DNA from: Phycisphaerales bacterium
GTDB lineage: Bacteria > Planctomycetota > Phycisphaerae > Phycisphaerales > UBA1924
Reading direction: 5' to 3'
NCBI GenBank assembly: GCA_020831775.1
Contig: JAFIFZ010000033.1
Coordinates: 18,683-82,682 of the forward strand
Length of the DNA: 64,000 bases
The notes beneath the pieces are model-generated. The model made no database searches, had not been told where the DNA came from, and saw only the letters and a list, made by a program, of their open reading frames with translations. The number at the start of each line of letters is the position of its first letter. Within the stretch, counting starts at the first letter, position 1. Of this stretch, positions 27,479 to 35,908 are shown piece by piece. Both the position numbers and the translations under genes were made by a program.

Positions 27479-29290
27479 TCAGCGCTTCGAGTCGTCGACA
27501 TCGACATACTTGAACCAGGCCCAGTACCGCTCGGTCGGACGCATGTTCACCGCCCAGGGATTGACCAGGTAGTACCGTGTGCGGGCCATCGAGCCGACAT
27601 ACGGCGCGTCCTCGATCAGCATGTCGCGCATCTTCTCGTACAGCGCCGTCCGCTCCGGGCCGGGCTCCATCACCCGCACCCGCTCGTACAACGCGTCGTA
27701 CTCGGGGTTCTTGTAGTTGTAGTGGTTCGAGCCGGGCGCCTCGTTGGGGCCGTAAAACAACGCCAGGTTGTTCTCCGCGTCCGGATAGTCGCTCGACCAC
27801 GCGAAGCCGAAGATCTGCGCCCGCCTGTTGTTGGTCGCCTCGATCAGCGTCGAGAAGTCCACCAGGATCGGCTCGAGCCGGATGTTCACCCTCGCCAGAT
27901 GCCGGCGCAGCATCTCGACCTGCTGGGCGTTGTTGCCGCCGATGCTCGTGTAGAACTGCAGCCGCGGCAGTCCTTCGCCCCCCGGATACCCCGCCTCCGC
28001 GAGCTTCTGGCGCGCCAGCTCCAGGTTCGGGCCCCGGTACGACACCGGCGCCCGCCCGCCCTCGGGGTGCCCGTCCAGCCCGGGCGGGATCGGCCCGTCG
28101 TACTGCACCGTCAGCCCGTTGTAGAACGCCTCGGAAAACTCTTCGAGGTCGATCGCGAGATTGATCGCCTGGCGCAGCTTGCGTCCGCGATCGTCCAGAC
28201 CCCCCACGATCGGGTCGTCCATGTTGAACCCGCGGAAGATGAAGTCGAGCAGCTCGTTCGCCTGGTAGGTGACCCCGCGCTGCGCAAACTCTGGCCGGAG
28301 CTGGCGCGTCTGGCGGATGAACGCCTGGTCGAAGTACTCCGCCGGCACCTCGACATACGCGATCCGACCGCGGTTGAAGTCCAGCCACATCGGCTGGTCC
28401 TCGACATACATCGTAAACTCGATGCGATCGACAAACGGCACACGCTCGCCCGCCGCCATGTGCATCCGCGCCCGACGGTCGTCACGCGACCATTCCTCGC
28501 GGGCCGGGTAGCGCACCTCGTGGTAGTTCTCGTTCCGCTCGACGATCAGCCGCCGACGCGGCGTGAAGTCCACCAGCTTGAACGGGCCCGTCCCCGCCGG
28601 GTTGAACCCGAAGTCGTCGGGGTTGTCGTAGAACTCGACCACCTCGCGAGGCACGATCGCGGTCTGGAACATCGTCAGCACCCACAGGAACCGGTACACC
28701 GGCTCCCGCAGCACGATCTCGAACTCGCGATCGTTGATCTTGACGAAGCCCTCGACCGGCGCGTCGTAGTCGAAGGTCGCGCCCGAGGCGTTCTGCGACT
28801 CCTTGAACTCGTCGAAGCCGAGGATCGTGTTCTCAAGCAGCCACCAGTTCTTGAACTGGTACCGCCCGTCGGCGATCCGCTTGAGCGAGTAGAAGACATC
28901 GTCGGTCACCATCCGCCGGCCCTTGCCGTCCGGGAAGGCCGGGTGGTCGTGGAAGTAGACGCCTTCCTTCAGCGTGAAGCGGTACCGCTTGCCGTCCTCG
29001 AGCCGCTCGGGCAGCTTGGCCAAGAGGCGAGGCTCGAACTCGTACGGATTGGTGTACTTGTTCTCCAGCAGCGTCTCGAAGATCTGCGAGACCGCCATGT
29101 TCTCGTAGGTCGTCGAGCCCGCCACGGGGTCGAGCGTCTTGGGACCGTCGGTCCGGATCGGGAGCTGCAGGACCTTCTCGTTCGCCGCGGCTGTCGCCGG
29201 CAGCGCCGCCAGCGGCGCGGCGGCCAGCAACCCCGCGAGCACGGGCTTGATCAGGCACTGCGTCGCACGCTTCAGTCTCGTTCGGAACAT
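27479..29290 (-). CDS. oppA: Peptide-binding protein of the Opp transporter
   Basis: Extracytoplasmic solute-binding protein (SBP family 5) of 603 residues. The start at 29290 has GGAG 9 nt upstream and gives a clean signal peptide (basic MFRTRLKR, hydrophobic core, cleavage near ATAAANEK). There is no lipobox cysteine, so it is probably periplasmic and soluble. The domain opens with GPKTLDPVAGSTTYENMAVS and has FNPAGTGPFKLVDF and YNNPEYDALY-like segments typical of peptide/nickel binders. It is first in the oppABCDF order and divergent from the alpha-oxoamine synthase gene. The ligand class (peptide) is inferred from the family. Confidence 0.94.
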   Translation of the reverse strand: MFRTRLKRATQCLIKPVLAGLLAAAPLAALPATAAANEKVLQLPIRTDGPKTLDPVAGSTTYENMAVSQIFETLLENKYTNPYEFEPRLLAKLPERLEDGKRYRFTLKEGVYFHDHPAFPDGKGRRMVTDDVFYSLKRIADGRYQFKNWWLLENTILGFDEFKESQNASGATFDYDAPVEGFVKINDREFEIVLREPVYRFLWVLTMFQTAIVPREVVEFYDNPDDFGFNPAGTGPFKLVDFTPRRRLIVERNENYHEVRYPAREEWSRDDRRARMHMAAGERVPFVDRIEFTMYVEDQPMWLDFNRGRIAYVEVPAEYFDQAFIRQTRQLRPEFAQRGVTYQANELLDFIFRGFNMDDPIVGGLDDRGRKLRQAINLAIDLEEFSEAFYNGLTVQYDGPIPPGLDGHPEGGRAPVSYRGPNLELARQKLAEAGYPGGEGLPRLQFYTSIGGNNAQQVEMLRRHLARVNIRLEPILVDFSTLIEATNNRRAQIFGFAWSSDYPDAENNLALFYGPNEAPGSNHYNYKNPEYDALYERVRVMEPGPERTALYEKMRDMLIEDAPYVGSMARTRYYLVNPWAVNMRPTERYWAWFKYVDVDDSKR

Positions 29291-29540
29291 GGGAGGGGGC
29301 TCCGTGTTCTGGGAGCGTCCGTCGAGCACCGCCCGACAGACGCAGAATTCAGCGAAATCGCCCGCCAAGAGGGGCTCGCCGTGTCGGGCGATCGTACCCG
29401 ACAGGGCGTCAGCGCTCAAACCGGGCCTCCGCCGGCCCGTCCGACGCGCTCCGGCGCCGCTCCTTCATACGATGCCTCATCGCCCCGGGGCCCTTCCCGG
29501 GCGTCACGCACGGACGCGCGAACCACCGGGAAACCCAAGG

Positions 29541-30686
29541 ATGACCGATCTCTGCTGGAGCGGACGGGAAGGCATGCTCTTCCATCACACCGGCGAACCG
29601 CTCGTCGGTTTCGGTGGATGCGACTATCTCGGCCTGGCGACCCACGACGCCCTCATCGACGCGCTCTGCAAGGGCCTCGGACGCTACGCGATCAGCGCCG
29701 GCGCCAGCCGCACCACCACCGGCGACACCCGCGCCCACCGCAAGGCCGAACTCCGGGCCGCGGGCTTTATCGGTCTGCCCGAGGCCGTCCTCCTCCCAGA
29801 GGGCATGCTCGCCAACCTCGCCGCCTTCCAGGCCCTGAATGGCGACTGCCCCGCAGCGCTGATCGACGAACGCGCCCACTCCAGCCTGCGAACAGCCGCA
29901 GCGGCCGCCGGCATGCGCCTCCTGACATACCGCCACAACGACGCCGCTGACGCCGCGTCGAAGCTGAACGCCCTCGACACCCCCGCCCTCCTCGCGACCG
30001 ACACGCTCTTCGCCGCTACCGGCGAACTTGCCCCCGTCCCCGACCTGCTCGCCGCCCTCCGGCCCGACGACCGCCTCCTCCTCGACGACTGCCACGGCAT
30101 CGGCGTCCTCGGCCCCCGCGGACGCGGCGCGATCGAGCACTTCGCCATCAGCGACCCCCGCGTTGTCGTCACCGCCACGCTCGCCAAGGCCATGGGCGTC
30201 TACGGCGCCATCGTCGCCGGGCCCGGACCCTTCGCCGCCATGGTCCGCAGAAGCGGCGCGTTCGTCGGCACGACGCCGATCCCCCCCGCCCTCGCCGCCG
30301 CGGCCGACGCCGCCTTCGAGGTCCACACCTGCGAGCTCGACCGCCTTTCCCGCCTGCGCTCCAGCACCGCCCGCGTCCGCGAGGCCTTGGTCGAGCTCGG
30401 CCTGATCTCCAGAGATCGCACCAGCCCCTCCCCCGTCTTCGCGATCACGATCGAGCCCGAAGCGGCCATGCGCCGCCTGCACGAAGAGCTCGCCCGGCGC
30501 GGGCATTTCGTTCCGCTGATCGGCTACCCCGGCGGGCCGGCCGGACGCTACCTCCGCCTCTCGGTCTCGGCCGGGCACGCTGACGACCAGATCGATCGGC
30601 TCCTCGCCGATCTCGCCGACCTGACCCCGACCCTCCATCCCGAGGCCCCGGATACCGAAGGCGCGAATACCCGCATCCGCTCCTGA
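29541..30686 (+). CDS. Alpha-oxoamine synthase (8-amino-7-oxononanoate synthase-like)
   Basis: PLP enzyme of the fold-type I BioF/KBL family that condenses an amino acid with an acyl thioester. GFGGCDYLGLATH opens the fold; DDCHGIGVLGPRGRG carries the PLP-contacting Asp and His. The lysine that binds PLP is in VVTATLAKAMGVYGA near residue 220. Length (381) equals BioF. No other biotin gene is adjacent, so the acyl donor (pimeloyl, acetyl or another) is undetermined and the bioF symbol is not assigned. The ATG at 29541 is chosen because the longer open frame upstream runs antisense into oppA. The gap 29291-29540 should contain the divergent promoters. Confidence 0.88.
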   Translation: MTDLCWSGREGMLFHHTGEPLVGFGGCDYLGLATHDALIDALCKGLGRYAISAGASRTTTGDTRAHRKAELRAAGFIGLPEAVLLPEGMLANLAAFQALNGDCPAALIDERAHSSLRTAAAAAGMRLLTYRHNDAADAASKLNALDTPALLATDTLFAATGELAPVPDLLAALRPDDRLLLDDCHGIGVLGPRGRGAIEHFAISDPRVVVTATLAKAMGVYGAIVAGPGPFAAMVRRSGAFVGTTPIPPALAAAADAAFEVHTCELDRLSRLRSSTARVREALVELGLISRDRTSPSPVFAITIEPEAAMRRLHEELARRGHFVPLIGYPGGPAGRYLRLSVSAGHADDQIDRLLADLADLTPTLHPEAPDTEGANTRIRS

Positions 30687-30749
30687 GTTGTCCCGAAGTG
30701 CTTCAACGGGCAATGCCCGAAGCAACGGATTACTCGGAAGAACCCAACC

Positions 30750-31265
30750 ATGATCAAACGCGCCGAAGACCTGAAAGGAACCACCACCATGCTCACGCGT
30801 GTGGCCCTCGACCAGAAGACACGGGACGAGATCGCGTCGCTCCTGCAAGAGACGCTCGGCGAACTCATCGACTTCTCTCTCCAGCTCAAGCAGGGGCACT
30901 GGAACTGCGTCGGCCGCCACTTCCGCGATGTGCACCTCCAGCTCGACGAGATCCTCGCCTCGACCCGCGAGCACGCCGACGAGGTCGCCGAACGCATCGC
31001 CGCGCTCGGCATCGCCACCGAGGGCAACGCGGGCACGACCGCCAAGGCGAGCAAGCTCGAACCCTTCCCCTCGGGCCTCATGGACGCCGACGCCGTCTCA
31101 CACTCGCTGGCCGAACGATTCGGTGCGCTGCTCAAGCACGCCCGCGAGCGGCAGGCTCGCCTCGGCGAGCTCGACGCCGTCAGCGAGGATGTCATGATCG
31201 CCATGCTCCGCGACCTCGAAAAGCACGCATGGATGCTCAACGCGCGCACGGCCGACAAGGCGTAA
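30750..31265 (+). CDS. dps: Dps family ferritin-like DNA-protection protein
   Basis: Forms 12-subunit shells that oxidise and store iron and often bind DNA under starvation or peroxide stress. The ferroxidase motif is KQGHWNCVGRHFRDVHLQLDE, with H50, H62, D66 and E67 in the expected places. 171 residues is normal. The basic N-terminus (MIKRAEDLKG) may serve DNA binding. A second in-frame ATG at 30789 also has an AAGGA site, so the N-terminal 13 residues are uncertain. Followed by a strong hairpin terminator. Confidence 0.95.
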   Translation: MIKRAEDLKGTTTMLTRVALDQKTRDEIASLLQETLGELIDFSLQLKQGHWNCVGRHFRDVHLQLDEILASTREHADEVAERIAALGIATEGNAGTTAKASKLEPFPSGLMDADAVSHSLAERFGALLKHARERQARLGELDAVSEDVMIAMLRDLEKHAWMLNARTADKA

Positions 31266-31314
31266 CCGCGCGATCAACTCGAACGCCGAGCCTCACCGGC
31301 GAAACCGAAACAAA

Positions 31315-31344
31315 GCCGCCCCCGCATCACAACGCGGGGGCGGC
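31315..31344. terminator. Bidirectional hairpin terminator between dps and the S9 peptidase gene
   Basis: GCCGCCCCCGC (31315-31325), loop of 8, GCGGGGGCGGC (31334-31344): an 11-bp perfect stem between two convergent genes, 50 nt after the dps stop and 37 nt before the S9 stop. Only short T-runs flank it. Confidence 0.75.
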
Positions 31345-31380
31345 GGTTCATTTGATCTCTGCCGTTTCAGCGGACGGGGC

Positions 31381-34179
31381 TCAAACGCCCGGGAAATCAG
31401 CTTCCTCGCGTTCTTCGGCCTCTTCCTCTTCCTCGGCTTCTTCTTCCTCGGGCTCGGCGGGTTCGCCCGTGCCGAGGTGGCGGAGCAAGTAGTCCTCGTA
31501 CTTATTGTACCGGTTCACCGTCTTGACCAGCCCGCCCAGACCGTGGCCGCCGGTCGGATCGAGGAAGAGCTCAACGAGCGCCTCCTTGCCTTGCTTGAGC
31601 AGTTCGGAGTACACCGAGATGGTGTCCTGGAAGAGCACATTGCTGTCTTCCATGCCGTGCACCAGCAGCAGACGCCCCTGCAGGTTCTTAGCCAGGGGAA
31701 TCAGCGAGTGGATGGCCGGGTCGGGCTTGCGGTCCTTGAAGCCGCCGACGGTGCCCGTCGTGTACCACGCGTTGTAGTTCTCCCACTCGGTGGGCCCGGC
31801 GCCTGCGATGCCCACATGGAAGACCTCGGGCTCGAGGAACATCGACATCTGCGTCTGGAAGCCGCCGAAGCTCCAGCCGTGCATGCCGATGCGGTTGCGG
31901 TCGACCCCGTGGTTCTTGACGAGGTAGTCCACGCCGTCAACAAGGTCCTCGGTCTGCGGCCTGCCGACACGCTCATAGTTCGCCTTCTCGAAGACGCTGC
32001 CGTATCCGCTCGTCCCACGCGGGTCGATGGTGACGGTCACATAGCCGTGGGTCTTGGCCATGTACCAGGCGAAGAAGTATCCCGGTGCGCTGAACGCCCC
32101 GTCGCGGACCTGGCGCCGGTTGCTCTGCAGCGGGCCGCCGTAGACATAGATCAGCAGCGGACGCTCGTCGCGCGCCGTCCAGTCGTCGGGCTTGAACATG
32201 TAGGCGGGGATCTCGTGCCCGTGCCGGTTGCGGTAGGTGAAGAACTCGGGAACGGGCGCCGTCAGCTTCAGCGTTTCCTCCGGGTGCGATTCGGTGAGCA
32301 TCCGCTCCTCGTCCGCAGACGGGTCGATCTTCACCAGCTCGCGGGGCTGACCGAAGCGGGCGAACCTCGCCAGCGCCCTGGTCCCGCACGGGCTCACCGC
32401 CGCGTCGTCGTACAGCCCCTCGCCTTGCGTCAGGCGGGTGACCTCGTAGGTCTCAAGGTCGACCACCTCGATGTGCTCGCGCGCCGAGTGCTCGGCCGTT
32501 GAGGTCACAAACAGCCTGCGGTGGCACGGCGAAAGGTCGAAGGGCAGCACCTCGTGCCGGCCCCGCGTCACCTGCTCCAGATGCTCGTACAGCGGGTCGA
32601 GCACATGCACATGGCGGAAGCCCGACTGCTCGGTCAGGAACACCATCCTGCGGCTGTCGGCCAGGTACGCCGGCTGGATCATCCGAGGCGTGTTCGGCCC
32701 GCCGTCGTGCAGAAACCGGAAGACGGTCTTCGCCTCGCGCACCTTCACCGGCTCGCGCTCGCCCGTGCTGTTCTCGTCGCCGGTATCGCTGGGCTCAAAG
32801 CCGAAGACCTCCGCCTCGTCGCCGATCCACCAGTCGACCCCGGTCGGCTCCTCCTCGCGCTCGGCGGTGTCGGCGGGCTCGGCCGGCTCGGTCGCCGGCG
32901 CCTCGGCGGGCTCTTCCTCGGGGTCTTCGTACCCGGCCTCCTTGATCCGCACGACGCCCGTCGCCTGCTCGAAGACCGAGAACGCGACGCGCGACGAATC
33001 CGGCGACCAGCGCGGCACCTGCAGCACATCGCGCGGCCCGGTCTCCCGGTGCTCGAACACCTTCGTCAGATGACCGTCCTCGGCCGTCCGATCGCCCAGC
33101 TCGTACAGATAGACGCTGATATCACGGTCGCGGAAGGGGTTGGTCGGGAGCTGGCGCCAGACCTCCTGCACATCCATGAAGCGCCCGCGGAAGCGGGCGA
33201 TCCTGACGCGGGTCGCCTTCTGTGTCCAGTCCTCGCCCTTGCCCGTCAGGAAGACCAGCCGCTCGCCGTTGGGGCTGATGCGGTAGCCGATCATGCTTTC
33301 GCCCCGCGGCACCGACGGATCGATCTGCTCGATCAGGTCCTGCCCGAAGATCACGCGCATCAGGTTGCCGTCGAGCAGGTAGGTGTACCCCGACCCGTCT
33401 GGCAGATACTGCACCGACTGCATTCTCGCGCGCGTCGCGGTCAGGCGCCGGGGCCGCTCGTTGCCGATGCGGTAGCGGTAGACATCGTTCTGCGAGATGA
33501 ACAGCAACTCATCGCCGGTCGGAGACCATGTAAACGACGAGACGCCCGCATAACGAGGCGCCCTCGACCGATCCGCGTCCTTGTCGTCCACGAAGTCCTC
33601 AAGGTGCTTCACACCGAGCAGACGCTCCGAATCAGAGCGATCATCCTTCTCGTCCTCTTTCTCTCCCTTGTCCTTGTCCTTCTTCTCGTCCTCGTCCTTC
33701 TCCCCCTCCGTCTCTCCTTCTCTCTCCGTCTCTCCGTCTCTCTCCCGCTCCTCCCTTTTCTTCCGCTCCTCCTCCTTCTTCCTCTCCGCCTTCTCCTTGT
33801 CGAGGCGCTTCTTCAGTTCCTTCTCCGCCCGCTCGCGTCGGTCGTCGCGGACGCTCCGGGTGCTCTCCTGGAACGGGGCCATGACCGAGACCTTCGTCAC
33901 CCGCTCGACCTCGCCCGTCTCGGTGTCCATCAGCCACAGGTCCGACCCGTGCCGACGCTCGTCGTACGGTCGATAGAGCCACGCGGCGTAACGCCCGTCG
34001 TGGCTGAACGCCATGCCCGACGCGGCCGGCCCGAAGAGCCCGCGATCCGGGAACAGGTCCTCAAGCTTGACACTCTTGTCCTGATTGCCCGGGCCCTCCC
34101 CCGCCGGCGCAACGCCCGACACGCAGACCAGGGCCAGACAAACCGAGAGACCGACGACAAACTGACGGATGCGATTCAC
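31381..34179 (-). CDS. S9 family serine peptidase (prolyl oligopeptidase / DPP-IV like), secreted
   Basis: A 932-residue peptidase that cuts short peptides. The signal peptide is at about 1-27. A beta-propeller (about 40-660) is followed by the alpha/beta-hydrolase domain with the triad S770 (GWSFGG), D845 (HGMEDSN) and H879 (PTGGHG). DPRGTSGYG and YVYGGP are typical S9 elements. The GTG at 34179 is chosen because GGAGG precedes it by 8 nt and it yields a clean signal peptide. Two oddities are a Lys/Glu/Arg-only stretch at residues about 111-186 inside the propeller, and an acidic tail (PEEEEAEEEEEAEE). It may share the peptide-scavenging role of the Tricorn and Opp proteins encoded nearby (inference). 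Confidence 0.94.
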   Translation of the reverse strand: MNRIRQFVVGLSVCLALVCVSGVAPAGEGPGNQDKSVKLEDLFPDRGLFGPAASGMAFSHDGRYAAWLYRPYDERRHGSDLWLMDTETGEVERVTKVSVMAPFQESTRSVRDDRRERAEKELKKRLDKEKAERKKEEERKKREERERDGETEREGETEGEKDEDEKKDKDKGEKEDEKDDRSDSERLLGVKHLEDFVDDKDADRSRAPRYAGVSSFTWSPTGDELLFISQNDVYRYRIGNERPRRLTATRARMQSVQYLPDGSGYTYLLDGNLMRVIFGQDLIEQIDPSVPRGESMIGYRISPNGERLVFLTGKGEDWTQKATRVRIARFRGRFMDVQEVWRQLPTNPFRDRDISVYLYELGDRTAEDGHLTKVFEHRETGPRDVLQVPRWSPDSSRVAFSVFEQATGVVRIKEAGYEDPEEEPAEAPATEPAEPADTAEREEEPTGVDWWIGDEAEVFGFEPSDTGDENSTGEREPVKVREAKTVFRFLHDGGPNTPRMIQPAYLADSRRMVFLTEQSGFRHVHVLDPLYEHLEQVTRGRHEVLPFDLSPCHRRLFVTSTAEHSAREHIEVVDLETYEVTRLTQGEGLYDDAAVSPCGTRALARFARFGQPRELVKIDPSADEERMLTESHPEETLKLTAPVPEFFTYRNRHGHEIPAYMFKPDDWTARDERPLLIYVYGGPLQSNRRQVRDGAFSAPGYFFAWYMAKTHGYVTVTIDPRGTSGYGSVFEKANYERVGRPQTEDLVDGVDYLVKNHGVDRNRIGMHGWSFGGFQTQMSMFLEPEVFHVGIAGAGPTEWENYNAWYTTGTVGGFKDRKPDPAIHSLIPLAKNLQGRLLLVHGMEDSNVLFQDTISVYSELLKQGKEALVELFLDPTGGHGLGGLVKTVNRYNKYEDYLLRHLGTGEPAEPEEEEAEEEEEAEEREEADFPGV

Positions 34180-34425
34180 CTTGACCACCCTCCGAAACCC
34201 ACAACACATTCCAACACCGGCCGCCAACCCCTTCATAAGGCAGGCGGACACCCGCCGCCAGCCCATCGGGGCCGACCGACGCCAAAGGGCGCACAAACAC
34301 GCCCGATAGCCATGCCCCCCACGATGATCGGCCCGACAACGGCCAGTCCTCACCGCAATCGGACGGATCGGACCCCGCGGCAGAACATACCGGGAGCCCC
34401 GCCCCGCGATGCGTTCTCTGTTGGC

Positions 34426-35217
34426 TCAGCCGACGCCCGCGAGCTTCGCCGCCTCCCAGCCCGCCATCAGGACCGCCATCACCAGGACGAAGACGGCGAA
34501 CCCCCGCTTGAGCTTCCGCTGGTCGAGCCCCGTGTTCAGGCGTTTGCCCAGCACGCTCCCGGCCACCCCCACCGCGATGAAAACGCCGATGGTCGTCCAG
34601 GAAAGCTCCCGCCCTGTCTCGGCGAGGAAGTGGGCGTGCCGCCAGAAGCCCACCGCCGCGTTGATCGCGATCACCAGCAGGCTCGTCGCGACCGCCCGCT
34701 TCATGTCCAGGCGTGCAAAGAGCACCAGCGCCGGCAGAATCAGAAACCCTCCCCCGACACCCACAAAGCCGGTGACCATCCCCACGCCGACCCCGACGAG
34801 CCCGACCAAGAGCGGCCCGGCCCCCGGGCGGGGCCCTTCCTCGGCGGCTGCTTGGGGGCTCTGGCGTGAGCCCGACCGCCACATCGAAAACGCAGCCGCG
34901 AGCATCACCCCGGCAAGGGCCAGAAGCTGGACCACGCCCGGCACGAGTGAGGCGATCTGCGCCCCCGCGACGGTCCCGAGGATTCCCGGCAGCGCCAAAG
35001 CGAGCGCGGTTCTCCAGACCACCAGACGCGCCATCGCGTACTGCGCCGCCCCGACCAGCGCGATCGACCCGACGATCAGGAGCGACTCGGCAATGGCCGT
35101 CTTCTCCTCGTGCCCGAGGAGGTAGACCAGCACCGGAACAGTCAGGATCGACCCGCCCGAGCCGAACAGCCCGAGCGAGAACCCGATCAGCAGGGCGCCG
35201 AGCACGGCGTAGACCAT
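34426..35217 (-). CDS. TauE/SafE family sulfite/organosulfonate exporter
   Basis: A 263-residue membrane protein with eight helices arranged as two repeats, each opening with the family signature: GFSLGLFGSGGSILTVPVLV near the N-terminus and MVTGFVGVGGGFLILPALV near residue 150. Relatives export sulfite, taurine-derived sulfonates or other anions. It is followed at short distance upstream on the same strand by a rhodanese gene and an MBL-rhodanese fusion gene, which points to sulfane sulfur or sulfite handling. Confidence 0.92.
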   Translation of the reverse strand: MVYAVLGALLIGFSLGLFGSGGSILTVPVLVYLLGHEEKTAIAESLLIVGSIALVGAAQYAMARLVVWRTALALALPGILGTVAGAQIASLVPGVVQLLALAGVMLAAAFSMWRSGSRQSPQAAAEEGPRPGAGPLLVGLVGVGVGMVTGFVGVGGGFLILPALVLFARLDMKRAVATSLLVIAINAAVGFWRHAHFLAETGRELSWTTIGVFIAVGVAGSVLGKRLNTGLDQRKLKRGFAVFVLVMAVLMAGWEAAKLAGVG

Positions 35218-35270
35218 CGCATCAGCCCCCGGCCTGCGTCGTGAACACCAAAGCCATCACCGGCGCGCGA

Positions 35271-35867
35271 TCAAGCGGCGCACGACGCTCCGCCCTTTGA
35301 GTCCGATCCGCAGCCCGTCTTGTTCCAGGGCATCTTCGCCAGCAGCATGGCCATGCCGCACCACCCGCTGACGCCCGCGAACATCAGCCCCGCGCCGACG
35401 AAGCCCGAGAGGATGAGGAACCACTCGCTGGCAAACGCGCCGAGCAGGACGCCGATGAGCACGAGGAAACCGGCGGTGATCTGCACCTGGCGCATGACGC
35501 CGATGCGGGGGGCCTGGGCCGAGCGTTCGACCGGCCGCCCCGAGGCCTTCCACGCCTCGATGCCCCCGGCGAGGTGCGACGCCACGACGCCGGACTCGGC
35601 GAGCTTGGCCATCGCCTTGCCCGAGCGGTTGCCGCTGCGGCAGTGCAGCAGGATCTCCCGACCCTCGGCGGTCTTCTCGACCTCCGCGGCGTCGAGCTTT
35701 GAGAGGGGGTGCAGCGCGGCGCCCTCGATCTTCTCCTCGGCGTGCTCGAACTCCTCGCGCACATCGATCAGCACCGCTCGACCCTCGGCGAGCTTGGACT
35801 CGATCTGGGCCGGCGTGAGGTCACGCTGCGCGGGCGCTTGATTCGTTTCGGTCTGGGTGGTCGTCAT
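35271..35867 (-). CDS. Rhodanese with membrane-bound DUF2892 domain
   Basis: A 198-residue protein. An N-terminal rhodanese domain (about 15-115) has the active-site loop HCRSGNRSG with catalytic C76. It is followed by two membrane helices (about 135-175) of the DUF2892 type, an arrangement known from YgaP-like membrane rhodaneses. It should carry a persulfide on C76 at the inner face of the membrane. The ATG at 35867 has GGGAG 7 nt upstream. It lies between the TauE-type exporter gene (53 nt) and the MBL-rhodanese gene (41 nt), suggesting one operon. Confidence 0.92.
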   Translation of the reverse strand: MTTTQTETNQAPAQRDLTPAQIESKLAEGRAVLIDVREEFEHAEEKIEGAALHPLSKLDAAEVEKTAEGREILLHCRSGNRSGKAMAKLAESGVVASHLAGGIEAWKASGRPVERSAQAPRIGVMRQVQITAGFLVLIGVLLGAFASEWFLILSGFVGAGLMFAGVSGWCGMAMLLAKMPWNKTGCGSDSKGGASCAA

Positions 35868-35908
35868 CGCGGACTCCCTTTGTTTGTGTTCGAGCTTCGC
35901 CCGGAGCG

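Noticed and set aside
27413..29950. Plus-strand open frame of 845 codons over oppA
   Set aside because: Antisense to a well-supported solute-binding protein. Composition is a mirror of the real gene.
32521..34869. Plus-strand open frame of 782 codons opposite the S9 peptidase
   Set aside because: Shadow frame; its Leu/Val-rich stretch is the complement of the Lys/Glu insertion.
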